Origin: Gemmatimonadaceae bacterium | GTDB taxonomy: Bacteria > Gemmatimonadota > Gemmatimonadetes > Gemmatimonadales > Gemmatimonadaceae | Direction of reading: 5' to 3' | Assembly (NCBI GenBank): GCA_036504815.1 | Contig: DASXUN010000004.1 | Location: 124,001-188,000 of the forward strand | Length of the DNA: 64,000 nt | Part shown: in pieces, positions 40,739-49,931 of the stretch | Layout: the number at the start of each line of letters is the position of its first letter | Position numbering within the stretch: position 1 is the stretch's first letter | Made by a program: the position numbers and the translations under genes | The notes under the pieces: model-generated | Seen by the model: only the letters and a program-made list of their open reading frames with translations | Told to the model about the DNA's origin: nothing | The model's database searches: none

Positions 40739-43700
40739 ATGCCGCGCGTTCAGGCCGGCCTCCCCGAGCCGCTTGGGCTCACGCTCACCGCTGACGGCGC
40801 CAACGTCGCCGTCTTTTCGGCGCACGCGGAACGCATTGAACTGTGCCTGTTCGACGCCCACGGCCGCGAGACGCGCATCGCGCTCCCCTCGCGCACGGGC
40901 GACGTCTTTCACGGCTTCGTCGAGGGGATCGCTGCCGGCCAGCGCTGGGGCCTGCGCGCGCACGGCCCGTACGCGCCGCACGAGGGGCATCGGTTCAACA
41001 CGGCCAAGCTGCTCATTGACCCGTACGCTCGCGCCTTCGACCGCGCGTTCGCGTTTCATCCGGCAATGCTCGGCGAACGTGAGGATGGCGCGCGAAATGA
41101 CGAAGACAGCGCCGCCGTCGTCCCCAAGTGCGTCGCCGTCGCGCCCATGGAACCCGTCGCACCGCACCGGACGCGCGTGCCGTGGGGCGAGACGATCATC
41201 TACGAGATGCACGTCCGCGGCTACACCAAGCGGCATCCCGAGGTGCCGCCGGCGCTGCGCGGCACCTGCGCCGCCCTCGCGCACCCCGCCGCCATCGCGC
41301 ATCTCGTGGAACTGGGCGTCACCACGGTGGAGTTGATGCCGCTCGCCGCCGCGGTGGACGAACCGCATCTGGCGCGCAACGGCCTGACGAACTACTGGGG
41401 CTACAACACCATTGGCTGGTTCGCCCCCGACCCGCGGCTCGCCCCGGGCGGAATGACAGAACTGCGCGACGCGGTCGCGGCGCTGCACGATGCCGGCCTC
41501 GAGGTGATCCTCGACGTCGTGCTCAACCACAGCGGCGAGGGCGACGCGAGTGGCCCCACGCTCTCCCTGCGCGGGCTCGACAACGCCACGTACTACCGCA
41601 CGCACGTCGGCGCCGCGCATCGCTACGTGGACGACACGGGATGCGGCAACACGCTCGCGCTCGACCGCCCGCCGGTGATGCGCCTGGCGCTCGACACCCT
41701 GCGCCACTGGGCGCAGGCCATCGGTGCCGACGGCTTCCGTTTTGACCTCGCCACCACGCTCGGCCGGCGCGACGCCGGCTTCGACGCAAATGCGCCGCTC
41801 CTCGCCGCCATCAATGCCGATCCGCTCCTGCGCGGGCTCAAGCTGATTGCCGAGCCGTGGGATGTCGGCCCCGGCGGCTATCAGGCCGGCGCCTTTGGCA
41901 CCGAGTGGGCCGAGTGGAACGACAAGTACCGCGACACGGTGCGGCGCTGGTGGCGCGGCGACGAGGGGCTCACCGGCGAACTCGCCACGCGCCTCGCCGG
42001 CTCCGCTGACCTGTTCCATCGGCGCCAGCGCACGCCGTCGCGGTCGGTGAACTTCGTCGCCTCGCACGACGGCTTCACGCTCGCCGACCTGGTGTCGTAC
42101 GGGGAGAAGCACAACGAGACCAACGGCGAGAAGAATCGCGACGGCACCGCGGCCAATCACTCGTGGAATCACGGCGTGGAGGGCGCCACCGACGATGTGC
42201 GGGTGCAGTCGGCCCGGCGCCGCGACGTGCGCGCCCTGCTCGCCACGCTCTTCTGCTCGCGCGGGACGCCAATGCTCGCGATGGGCGACGAGTTCGGCCG
42301 CACCCAGCACGGCAACAACAACGCCTATGCGCAGGACAACGAGGTCACCTGGCTCGACTGGGATGGCGCCGACCACGCGCTGGCGCGCTTCGTGGCCTCG
42401 CTCACCGAACTGCGTCGCGCCCACCCTGCCCTGCGCGCCGACCGCTGGCTCACCGGCATCACCAACCCGGCCACGTCGCTGGCCGACGTCACCTGGCACC
42501 GCGCCGACGGCGGCGAGATGAACACCGCCGACTGGGAAGCGCCCGATCAGCGGATCCTCGTGGCCGTCCTCGCCGAGGGGAGCTCGTTCACGACGGCCGA
42601 TCGCGTGGCCGTCGTGCTCAACGGCACCGACCGCGACCAGCCGGTGATGCTCCCGCGCGCCCGGCGCGGCTCGTCGTGGCACCTGGTGCTCGACACTGCC
42701 AGCGACGCCCCCGTGCGCGACTGGGCGCTGCCGACGCCAGCCGGCATCGCAGTGCCGGCGCGCGCCGTGGCGCTGGTGGTTGAGAGGTCCGAGACCGCAT
42801 CCTATTCTGTCGAGGGCGCGACGCCGTCGCGCCCGCCCGTTCCGACTGACGACGCACCCAGGGCTACAATGACGTTTCCGCGCTCCGCCGGCATCCTGCT
42901 GCATCCCACCTCCCTCCCCGGCCCGCACGGCATCGGCGACCTGGGCCCGGCCGCGCATCGCTTTGTCGACGTGCTTGCCGATGCGGGGATGACGTTGTGG
43001 CAGGTGCTCCCACTCGGCCCCACCGGTTACGGCGACTCGCCCTACCAGTGCTTCTCGGCTTTCGCCGGCAACCCGCTGCTCGTGCACGTGGCGGGTGAGG
43101 GCGGCGACTTCCCCGCCCACTCGGTGGACTTCGGCCGCGTCATCGCGCACAAGCAGGCACTGCTGCGCGCCGCGACGGCCGCGATGACGCCCGACGACGG
43201 GTACCGCGCGTTCTGCGCCGAGCAGGCGTGGTGGCTCGAGGACTATGCGTTGTTCATGGCGCTCAAGCACGCGCACGGCGGCTCGGCGTGGACGTCGTGG
43301 GAGACGGGCGCGGCAAGCCGCGACTCGCACGCGCTGGCGACCTGGCGAACGAAATTGTCGGATGACATCGAGCACGTGCGGCGCGAGCAGTACCTGTTCT
43401 TCACGCAGTTCCGCACGCTGCGGCAGGCCTGCCACCGCCGCGGCATCCGCCTGATGGGCGATCTGCCCATCTATGTTGCGCACGACTCGGCCGACGTCTG
43501 GGCCAATCCCAGCCTGTTCAAGCTCGACGCGCAGGGGCGCCCCGCAGTGCAGGCCGGCGTGCCGCCCGATTACTTCTGCGCGACCGGTCAGCTGTGGGGG
43601 AATCCCATCTACGACTGGGAGACGCTGCGCGCCACCGGCTACGACTGGTGGGTGCGCCGCATGCGCGCCGCGTTCGCGATGTTCGACACGGTGCGCATCG

Positions 43701-44335
43701 ACCACTTCCGCGGCTTCGAGGCGTACTGGGAAGTGCCCGGCACCGACACGACCGCCGTGAACGGCGAGTGGGTCCCCGGCCCGGGGGCCGCCCTCTTCGA
43801 GGCGATCACGCGCGCGCTCGGCCCGTTGCCGATCGTCGCGGAGAATCTCGGGGTGATCACCCCCGCGGTGGAGGCGCTGCGCGAGCAGTTCGGCTACCCC
43901 GGGATGAGCATCCTGCAGTTCGCCTTTGGCGGCGACGACCAGGCCAACAACTTCCAGCCGCACACGTACCCGCGCGAGCGCGTGGTGTACACCGGGACGC
44001 ACGACAACGACACGACCGTCGGCTGGTGGAACTCCAAGCCCGGTGGCGACTCAATACGCACCGCGGCGGACATCGAGCGCGAGAAGGACTTCGCGCGGCG
44101 TTACCTGGGCACGGATGGACACGAGATCCACTGGACGCTGATCCGCGCGGTCCTCGCGTCGGTCGCCGACACCGTGCTGATTCCATTGCAGGACGTGCTG
44201 GGCCTCGGCAGCGAGGCGCGCATGAATCTCCCGGGCCGGCAGGCCGGCAACTGGGGATTCCGCTTCACGTGGGAGCAGCTCACCCCCGATCTCGTCCAGC
44301 GGCTCCGCGCGCTGGTGGATCTCTACGACCGCTAG
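40739..44335 (+). CDS. GlgX-MalQ fusion: glycogen debranching enzyme + 4-alpha-glucanotransferase
   Basis: One uninterrupted 1198-residue frame. Residues about 1-690 are a GlgX/isoamylase-type GH13 enzyme: CBM48 at the N-terminus, nucleophile Asp336 (GFRFDLATTLG), acid/base Glu372 (LIAEPWDVGPGGYQ), Asp444 (FVASHDGFTLADLVSY). A Pro/Ser/Thr linker (about 690-710) joins it to a complete GH77 amylomaltase (711-1198) starting SAGILLHPTSLPGPHGIGDL, with Asp988 (VRIDHFRGFEAYW), Glu1035 (IVAENLGVITP) and Asp1089 (GTHDNDTTVGWW). All six catalytic acids are intact. An internal ATG at 42869 with AGGG a few bases upstream could also start a free MalQ. The fusion pairs branch removal with glucan transfer in one polypeptide. 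Confidence 0.93.
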   Translation: MPRVQAGLPEPLGLTLTADGANVAVFSAHAERIELCLFDAHGRETRIALPSRTGDVFHGFVEGIAAGQRWGLRAHGPYAPHEGHRFNTAKLLIDPYARAFDRAFAFHPAMLGEREDGARNDEDSAAVVPKCVAVAPMEPVAPHRTRVPWGETIIYEMHVRGYTKRHPEVPPALRGTCAALAHPAAIAHLVELGVTTVELMPLAAAVDEPHLARNGLTNYWGYNTIGWFAPDPRLAPGGMTELRDAVAALHDAGLEVILDVVLNHSGEGDASGPTLSLRGLDNATYYRTHVGAAHRYVDDTGCGNTLALDRPPVMRLALDTLRHWAQAIGADGFRFDLATTLGRRDAGFDANAPLLAAINADPLLRGLKLIAEPWDVGPGGYQAGAFGTEWAEWNDKYRDTVRRWWRGDEGLTGELATRLAGSADLFHRRQRTPSRSVNFVASHDGFTLADLVSYGEKHNETNGEKNRDGTAANHSWNHGVEGATDDVRVQSARRRDVRALLATLFCSRGTPMLAMGDEFGRTQHGNNNAYAQDNEVTWLDWDGADHALARFVASLTELRRAHPALRADRWLTGITNPATSLADVTWHRADGGEMNTADWEAPDQRILVAVLAEGSSFTTADRVAVVLNGTDRDQPVMLPRARRGSSWHLVLDTASDAPVRDWALPTPAGIAVPARAVALVVERSETASYSVEGATPSRPPVPTDDAPRATMTFPRSAGILLHPTSLPGPHGIGDLGPAAHRFVDVLADAGMTLWQVLPLGPTGYGDSPYQCFSAFAGNPLLVHVAGEGGDFPAHSVDFGRVIAHKQALLRAATAAMTPDDGYRAFCAEQAWWLEDYALFMALKHAHGGSAWTSWETGAASRDSHALATWRTKLSDDIEHVRREQYLFFTQFRTLRQACHRRGIRLMGDLPIYVAHDSADVWANPSLFKLDAQGRPAVQAGVPPDYFCATGQLWGNPIYDWETLRATGYDWWVRRMRAAFAMFDTVRIDHFRGFEAYWEVPGTDTTAVNGEWVPGPGAALFEAITRALGPLPIVAENLGVITPAVEALREQFGYPGMSILQFAFGGDDQANNFQPHTYPRERVVYTGTHDNDTTVGWWNSKPGGDSIRTAADIEREKDFARRYLGTDGHEIHWTLIRAVLASVADTVLIPLQDVLGLGSEARMNLPGRQAGNWGFRFTWEQLTPDLVQRLRALVDLYDR

Positions 44336-44345
44336 GAGCACGCAC

Positions 44346-45665
44346 ATGGCGCCGCAATCCGGACCCACGAAGTTCTCGACCATCTGGAACATGAGCTTCG
44401 GTTTCCTCGGCATTCAGTTCGGCTGGGGACTGCAGATGGCCAACATGAGCGCCATCTACGAGTACCTCGGGGCGAAGCCCGACCAGATCCCGATGCTCTG
44501 GCTCGCCGCGCCGCTGACCGGGCTCATCGTGCAGCCCATCATCGGGCACTTGAGCGACCGCACCTGGTCGCCGCGGTTCGGGCGGCGGCGGCCCTACTTC
44601 CTGGTCGGCGCCATCCTGAGTTCGTGCGCGCTGATCCTGATGCCCAACTCCAGCACGCTCTGGATGGCGGCCGGGCTGCTGTGGATCCTCGACGCGTCCA
44701 TCAACATCTCGATGGAACCGTTCCGCGCCTTCGTGGCCGACCTGCTGCCACAGAGCGAGCGCACGCGCGGCTTCGCGATGCAGAGCTTCTTCATCGGCGT
44801 CGGTGCGGTGGTGGCCTCGGCCCTGCCGTGGATGATGACCAACTGGTTCGGCGTGACGTCGGGCGCGGACTCGGGGGCCATCCCGACCACGGTGCGCCTC
44901 TCGTTCTACATCGGCTCGGCGGCGTTCCTCGGCGCGGTGCTGTACACGGTGCTCACGACGGGTGAGAAGCCGCCCGCCGACCTCGCGGCGTTCGAGGCGC
45001 AGAAGAAGCAGAGCGCCGGCATTGCGCACGGCTTCAGCGAGATCGTGAAGGCCATTCGCGAGATGCCCGACACGATGCGCGAACTCGCGCTGGTGCAGAT
45101 CGCCACCTGGCTGGGGCTGTTCTGCATGTGGCTCTACTTCGGCCCGGCCGTGGCGACGAACATCTTTGGCGCCCCCGACACCAAGTCGCCGCTCTATCAG
45201 CAGGGCGTGGAATGGGCCGGCGTCTGCTTCGGCGCCTACTCGCTCGTCTGCTTCATCGTCGCCTTCATGTTGCCGCCCCTGGCGCACCGGACGAGTCGCA
45301 AGATCACGCACGCGCTCTGCCTGCTGGCCGGTTCGGCCGGCCTGCTCTCGGTGTCGGTGATCACCAACCCCAACTGGCTGCTCCTCTCGATGGTCGGCGT
45401 CGGCATCGCCTGGGCGAGCACGCTGTCGATGCCCTACTCCATCCTCGCCGGGGCGATTCCCGCAGGCAAGACCGGCGTCTACATGGGGATCTTCAACTTC
45501 TTCATCGTCATTCCCGAGATCATCGCCTCGCTCGGCTTCGGCTGGGTGATGAACAACCTGCTCGACAACAACCGGATGGCGGCGATCATCGCCGGTGGCG
45601 TCTTCCTGGCGATCGCGGCCCTCCTCGTGACACGCGTGAAGGACCGCGCAGAGGCAGCAGCATGA
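44346..45665 (+). CDS. MFS sugar transporter (SLC45/maltose-type)
   Basis: A 439-residue transporter with about twelve membrane helices. The loop [22 protein letters not shown] after helix 2 is the MFS signature, in the form seen in SLC45-like sucrose/maltose carriers. The first helix region [20 protein letters not shown] is also typical. Position between glgX-malQ and an exported amylase argues for maltose or maltodextrin uptake (inference from context). AGGAG precedes the ATG. Its stop overlaps the next start in ATGA. Confidence 0.85.
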   Translation: MAPQSGPTKFSTIWNMSFGFLGIQFGWGLQMANMSAIYEYLGAKPDQIPMLWLAAPLTGLIVQPIIGHLSDRTWSPRFGRRRPYFLVGAILSSCALILMPNSSTLWMAAGLLWILDASINISMEPFRAFVADLLPQSERTRGFAMQSFFIGVGAVVASALPWMMTNWFGVTSGADSGAIPTTVRLSFYIGSAAFLGAVLYTVLTTGEKPPADLAAFEAQKKQSAGIAHGFSEIVKAIREMPDTMRELALVQIATWLGLFCMWLYFGPAVATNIFGAPDTKSPLYQQGVEWAGVCFGAYSLVCFIVAFMLPPLAHRTSRKITHALCLLAGSAGLLSVSVITNPNWLLLSMVGVGIAWASTLSMPYSILAGAIPAGKTGVYMGIFNFFIVIPEIIASLGFGWVMNNLLDNNRMAAIIAGGVFLAIAALLVTRVKDRAEAAA

Positions 45666-48334
45666 CCCGCTGGATCACGGCGTTTCTCTCTGTGCCACTC
45701 TGTGCCACTCTGTGTTTATCGCAGTCGCCCGTTGTCGTTAAGGTTGAGCCGCCCAACTGGTGGGCGGGGCACTCCATCAACCCCGTGCGGCTGCTCATTC
45801 GCGGCCAGCACTTGACGGGGGCCAGGCTCGCCTGCCCCGCGGCGCTGCGCTGCGGCGCCGCGAAGGTTAATGAAGCGGGCACCTACGTTTTCGCCGACGT
45901 GAGCGTGCCGGCGACGACGAAGCCGGGCGCGTATCCGATTGCCGTGCGCACGGCGGCGGGCGAGGCGCGCTTCGACTTCACGGTCGCGGCGCCGCTCCCG
46001 AAGGCCGGGCGCTTTGCCGGCTTCGACGTCAACGACGTGCTCTATCTCATCATGCCCGATCGCTTCGCCAACGGCGATCCGGCCAACGACTCGCCGGCCA
46101 AGTCGCCGGGGCTGATCGACCGCGCCAAGGGACGCTACTACCACGGCGGCGACATCGCCGGCGTGCGGCAGAAGCTCCCGTACCTCAAGTCGCTGGGCAT
46201 CACCGCCATCTGGATGACGCCGGTCTACGACAACAACGACAAGCTCAACGACGTGGAGCGGTACGACGGGCAGGCCATCACCGACTACCACGGCTACGGC
46301 GCCATCGACTTCTACGGGGTGGACGAGCACCTCGGCACGCTCGACGAGTACCGCGCGCTGGTGGATGACGCGCACAAGGCGGGGATCAAGATCGTCATCG
46401 ACATGGTCGCCAACCATACGGGGCCGTATCACCCGTGGGTGACCGATCCGCCGACGCCGTCGTGGTACAACGGCAGCAAGGCCAATCACCTGTCGAACAC
46501 GTGGCAGGGGTGGACCATTGCCGACACGTATTCCAACGATGGCATGCGCAAGGCGACGCTCGACGGCTGGTTCGGCGGCTTCCTCCCCGACCTCAACCAG
46601 AACGACCCCGAGGTGGCGCGCTACATCATCCAGAACACGCTCTGGTGGATCGGGATGACGGGGATCGACGGTATCCGGCAGGACACGTGGCAGTACGTGC
46701 CGCGCACCTTCTGGAAGCCGTGGATGGCGGCCATCAAGCGCGAGTATCCGGCGCTTCGCGTGGTGGGGGAGACGTTCGATGGCGACCCGTCGGTGATCGC
46801 GTACCATCTCGACGGCACCAACAACTGGGACAAGATCAAGAGCGGCGTCGATTACCAGTTCGACTTCCCGGTGCATTTCGCCATCCGTGACGTCTTTGCG
46901 CGCCGCGGATCGGTGCGCAACCTGGCCATGATGGTGGCGCGCGATCACGTCTATCCCGACGCCAACCGTCTCTCGCCCTTCCTCGGCAATCACGACGTCG
47001 AGCGCTTCATGAACGAGAAGGGAGCGACGATTGACGGATTGAAGCTGGCGACGACCTTCCTGCTGACGACGCGGGGGATCCCCCTGCTCTACTACGGCGA
47101 CGAGATCGCCATCGGCGGCGGGCGCGATCCCGACAACCGCCGCGATTTCCCCGGCGGCTGGCGCGGCGACGCGCGCGACGCGTTCACGGCGGCCGGTCGC
47201 ACGCCTGACGAACAGGCCGTCTGGTCGCACACGCAGCGGCTGCTCAAGATCCGGGCCGAGCGTGCCGATCTGCGGAAGGCGCCGGTGGAGCATCTGGTGG
47301 TGGAGGATCAACTCTACATCTACAAGCGCGGCCAGACGGTGATCGTGATCAACAACGACACCGCCGCGGTGGAAGCGCACATCCCGCTCGGCGTGGTCGG
47401 CGCCGACCTGCTCGGCGCGTGCAGCGCGCCATTCACGTGGGGCAAGGGGATGGCGGTGCGCGTCCCCCGGCGCAGCAGCTGCGTGATGCCGGTGCTGAGC
47501 GTGGCCACGCCCGGCCCGTCGCTCGGCGTGACCGGCGACCGCCGGATGCACCGCGATTTCCCGTCGCAGTACGTTGCGGCGCGCAACGTCGAGGTCTGGC
47601 TGCCGCCCGGCTATTCAGCCAACACGGCGGCGCGGTATCCCGTGCTGTACATGCACGACGGGCAGAATGTCTTTGACCCCGCGACGTCATACACCGGCGT
47701 GGACTGGGCGATTGACGAGACGATGACGCAGCTCATCTCGCAGAAGAAGGTGCGCCCGGCGATTGTCGTGGCTGTCTGGAACACGCCCAAGCGGTTCGAG
47801 GAGTACATGCCGCAGAAGGTCGTGCCGGCGGGCGACAGCATGACGTCGGTGCCAGGCCGGAAGATGTCCACGGCCGGGGTGATCTCAGATGCGTATCTCA
47901 AGTTCATGGTGAGCGAACTCAAGCCGTTCGTGGACAAGACGTATCGCACGAAGCCCGGCCCGTCGGACACGTTCACGATGGGCTCGAGCATGGGCGGGCT
48001 CATCTCGTGCTATGCCGTGGCCGAGTATCCGCAGGTGTTTGGCGGCGCCGGGTGTGTGAGCACGCATTGGCCGTTGGTGGACGGGGCGATGATTGACTAC
48101 CTGGCCGCGCACCTGCCCGATCCGCGGACGCACCGGTTCTACTTCGATCACGGGACGGCGACGCTGGATGCGATGTACGCGCCCTATCAGCAGCGCGCCG
48201 ACGCGATGATGCGTTCAGCCGGATACAAGGATGGCGTGAACCTGATGACGCGCGTCGCCGAAGGCGCCGAGCATAACGAGACGGCGTGGCGGGTGCGGAT
48301 GGCGGAGGCGCTGGCGTTCCTGATTGGGCGGTAG
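45662..48334 (+). CDS. Exported GH13 amylase-type enzyme fused to an esterase domain
   Basis: An 890-residue exported protein. Signal peptide about 1-21 (LCLSQS). An N-terminal beta domain typical of cyclomaltodextrinase-like enzymes (VEPPNWWAGHSINPVRLLI) is followed by a GH13 barrel with nucleophile Asp341 (GIDGIRQDTW), Glu370 (VVGETFDGD) and Asp445 (LGNHDVERF). From about residue 620 a separate alpha/beta-hydrolase of the esterase D/Fes type follows: PVLYMHDGQNVFD, nucleophile elbow GSSMGG (Ser776), and a late His871 (GAEHNETAW). Both catalytic sets are intact. It probably trims alpha-glucans outside the inner membrane; the ester substrate is unknown. Last gene of the operon, before a terminator. 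Confidence 0.88.
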   Translation: MTRWITAFLSVPLCATLCLSQSPVVVKVEPPNWWAGHSINPVRLLIRGQHLTGARLACPAALRCGAAKVNEAGTYVFADVSVPATTKPGAYPIAVRTAAGEARFDFTVAAPLPKAGRFAGFDVNDVLYLIMPDRFANGDPANDSPAKSPGLIDRAKGRYYHGGDIAGVRQKLPYLKSLGITAIWMTPVYDNNDKLNDVERYDGQAITDYHGYGAIDFYGVDEHLGTLDEYRALVDDAHKAGIKIVIDMVANHTGPYHPWVTDPPTPSWYNGSKANHLSNTWQGWTIADTYSNDGMRKATLDGWFGGFLPDLNQNDPEVARYIIQNTLWWIGMTGIDGIRQDTWQYVPRTFWKPWMAAIKREYPALRVVGETFDGDPSVIAYHLDGTNNWDKIKSGVDYQFDFPVHFAIRDVFARRGSVRNLAMMVARDHVYPDANRLSPFLGNHDVERFMNEKGATIDGLKLATTFLLTTRGIPLLYYGDEIAIGGGRDPDNRRDFPGGWRGDARDAFTAAGRTPDEQAVWSHTQRLLKIRAERADLRKAPVEHLVVEDQLYIYKRGQTVIVINNDTAAVEAHIPLGVVGADLLGACSAPFTWGKGMAVRVPRRSSCVMPVLSVATPGPSLGVTGDRRMHRDFPSQYVAARNVEVWLPPGYSANTAARYPVLYMHDGQNVFDPATSYTGVDWAIDETMTQLISQKKVRPAIVVAVWNTPKRFEEYMPQKVVPAGDSMTSVPGRKMSTAGVISDAYLKFMVSELKPFVDKTYRTKPGPSDTFTMGSSMGGLISCYAVAEYPQVFGGAGCVSTHWPLVDGAMIDYLAAHLPDPRTHRFYFDHGTATLDAMYAPYQQRADAMMRSAGYKDGVNLMTRVAEGAEHNETAWRVRMAEALAFLIGR

Positions 48335-48372
48335 GGCGCGGGCGGATTGCCGCCGGTGCCGTAGCGACATCC

Positions 48373-48418
48373 TGAGAACCCGACGGCAGCGTTGCGCTGG
48401 CGTCGGGTTCTCGTTTTC
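48373..48418 (+). terminator. Rho-independent terminator of the glycogen operon
   Basis: An 11-bp perfect stem GAGAACCCGAC/GTCGGGTTCTC (48374-48384 with 48402-48412), with inner pairs in the 17-base loop, followed by GTTTTC. It lies 40 bases after the amylase-esterase stop and separates the operon from the integron array. Confidence 0.88.
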
Positions 48419-48440
48419 GGAGGCTTAAGGCTTCACCCAC

Positions 48441-48636
48441 GTTAGGCTGACCGGCGTTTGCAGGCTAACGCTCGGGGGGGCACGGGGGCGTAGCGGTGGT
48501 AAGGTGCGCTGGCGCAGGGGGTTAGGGTAATGTATACTCTGGGTAACGTGGTGTGATAGGCTGACGAGTGGTTACACGTTTTCGCAGCCTATCACTCGCT
48601 GTGCAGTCATAATTTGCTGTCTAATCGTCGTTAGCC
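48441..48636 (+). other. Array head: attI-like segment or upstream attC remnant
   Basis: GTTAGGC at 48441-48447 and GGCTAAC at 48463-48469 are core-like heptamers of opposite polarity. GTTAGCC at 48630-48636, preceded by CGTC, matches the context of the R' core of the following attC sites (GTCGTTAGG, GTCGTTATG). The first cassette begins here. The stretch between lacks the arms of the array's attC family, so it may be the attI side or a degraded attC. Confidence 0.45.
48533..48538 (+). promoter_or_regulatory. Possible -10 box of a cassette promoter
   Basis: TATACT, the best -10-like hexamer in the array head, lies about 120 bases before the first cassette gene and points into the array. The hexamer at the -35 distance is poor, so it is a candidate only. 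Confidence 0.3.
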
Positions 48637-48655
48637 CGACACTCGAGAGGTCAAC

Positions 48656-48874
48656 ATGGACTCCGACAAGTCCTTCAACTCTGGAATGCTCGCCGGTGTC
48701 CTCCTCGCGCTCGCCGCGCAAGCGGGCAATTGGCTCATAACGCCGATGAGTCATCCTGATGCGAGCAACGCGCGCTGGGCTGGTGTCGTCGCACAGGGCC
48801 TGGTCTGCGCGTCGGTGGCGCTGTGGCTTGTCTGGCGGCGGCGCGCGCGTGGCGGGAGTGCAGGTGCGGGCTAA
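48656..48874 (+). CDS. Cassette 1: small two-helix membrane protein
   Basis: A 72-residue protein with two hydrophobic helices (about 10-28 and 42-58) and a basic C-terminal end (WRRRARGG). No family recognised. The preceding bases CGAGAGGTCAAC include a GAGG ribosome binding site. Its TAA stop lies inside the R'' core of attC1 (GGCTAAC), the usual arrangement for integron gene cassettes. Cassette span 48631-48967, about 337 bases. Confidence 0.6.
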   Translation: MDSDKSFNSGMLAGVLLALAAQAGNWLITPMSHPDASNARWAGVVAQGLVCASVALWLVWRRRARGGSAGAG

Positions 48875-48973
48875 CAAGCCGTTGCTGCTGACGAACGCAG
48901 ATGTCTTCGGTAGCGGCCGCTGCGCGGCCGCATTCTATTAGAGCGTTCGCAGCAGAACGCCGAGTCGTTAGGT
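48869..48973 (+). other. attC site 1
   Basis: R'' core GGCTAAC (48869-48875) and R' core GTTAGGT (48967-48973) bound an imperfect inverted repeat. The arm GTTGCTGCTGACGAACGC (48881-48898) pairs with GCGTTCGCAGCAGAAC (48943-48958) leaving G48884 and A48891 unpaired: two extrahelical bases on one strand, as attC recombination requires. The centre has a further NotI-palindrome stem, GCGGCCGC, twice. Confidence 0.85.
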
Positions 48974-49007
48974 TGCGCAGAAGGTCGTGCGGTTCACCGA
49001 GGCAATC

Positions 49008-49631
49008 ATGGAACTCACGTTCGCGCAGCAGATCTGGCTGGCCGTGGTTGACAAGCTTGCCCTTGGGGCCGCGCTTGTCGGCGTTGGCTTCGTCGCGAAC
49101 AAATACCTTGAGTCGCATAAGGTTCGCCAAGCGTTCGCTGCCGAGGTTGCCCGGCAGAGACTAGCCGCCATCACTGACGTGTGGCGCGCTCTCGGCGAGT
49201 ATGAGATGGAGGCATATCGCGCTGCTGGGGAGGGATTCCTGGCGATCCTTAAGGAACTTGGCGCTGCTGGCGCGAAGCTACCGGACCCTCTACCGCGCGA
49301 CGCTCAGCAAATTCTAGCGCTCGTCAGCACGGCCAAGGCGACCACGGTTCTCACAGACGAAGCTGTCGCGAGAGTGAATGATTGGATTGCCATCAAAGCA
49401 GCGGAGATGCACCCAAAATCGGATCGGGTGGTCGATCTGATTGCGTCCCAGAGGTTCCTCGTCGGCAATGATCTAGCCGCGACCTTTCAGAACTACCACG
49501 AGTCTATCCACCGCACCTTTCGCAAACTCGGCCCGTCCCCGGCAGAGATGGCGAGCTATCGCGAGTCGTATCAAGAACTGAAGCAACAGCGCTCGGACAT
49601 CGAGGCGACCTCCAAGTCGGTATTCGGGTGA
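49008..49631 (+). CDS. Cassette 2: membrane-anchored hypothetical protein
   Basis: A 207-residue protein with one N-terminal membrane helix (about 12-32) and a helical, charged cytosolic part with coiled-coil character (EVARQRLAAITDVWRALGEYEMEAYR; YQELKQQRSDIEATSK at the end). ATG 49008 has GAGG six bases upstream and is preferred over an upstream in-frame start at 48987. No known family is recognised; such anchored helical proteins are frequent in cassettes. Codon third positions are less GC-rich than in the core genes. Cassette span 48968-49775. Confidence 0.6.
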   Translation: MELTFAQQIWLAVVDKLALGAALVGVGFVANKYLESHKVRQAFAAEVARQRLAAITDVWRALGEYEMEAYRAAGEGFLAILKELGAAGAKLPDPLPRDAQQILALVSTAKATTVLTDEAVARVNDWIAIKAAEMHPKSDRVVDLIASQRFLVGNDLAATFQNYHESIHRTFRKLGPSPAEMASYRESYQELKQQRSDIEATSKSVFG

Positions 49632-49642
49632 GAATCGGCGCA

Positions 49643-49781
49643 ACCTAACAAACGTTGGTGCCGACGGCGCGATCTAAGGAAGCGGCCGCGGGCGACCGGC
49701 ATCGATGATACACGCTGACTGGCGTGTCCGCCCGCGGCCGCCTCTATTAGAAGCGCCGCAGCACAACGCCCTTCGTTAGGC
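49643..49781 (+). other. attC site 2 (longer, divergent type)
   Basis: R'' ACCTAAC (49643-49649) and R' GTTAGGC (49775-49781), 139 bases apart end to end. The arms (GTGCCGACGGCGC against GCGCCGCAGCAC) pair with small mismatches, and the long centre forms AGCGGCCGCGGGCG against CGCCCGCGGCCGC. It shares CTCTATTAGAAGCG near the right arm with the other sites' CATTCTATTAGAGCG but is otherwise a separate sequence type. Confidence 0.75.
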
Positions 49782-49931
49782 GGTCGAGCAATATGACTTG
49801 CCTTCTCAACGGCTGTGCTCCGCTCTTTCGCCAATATTGAGTTCCAAGGATCCTATTCGCTGCGCACCAAGATTTGGCAGATGCTCAGGAAACTCCCGGG
49901 CGACGTTGTCACCTGAACGGAGCAAACCAAC

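Larger units (their letters stand above)
48335..48655. other. Gene-free interval between the glycogen operon and the first cassette gene
   Basis: This 321-base stretch holds the operon terminator, then an attI-like or array-head segment (see 48441-48636), an 11-bp inverted repeat GTGATAGGCTG/CAGCCTATCAC (48553-48563 with 48585-48595) and the leader of the first cassette gene. No integrase frame or remnant is recognised on either strand. Confidence 0.6.

Noticed and set aside
40676..44002. A 1108-codon minus-strand open frame
   Set aside because: It lies wholly opposite the GlgX-MalQ fusion, whose catalytic motifs are intact, and its translation is Arg/His/Ala-rich with no domain.
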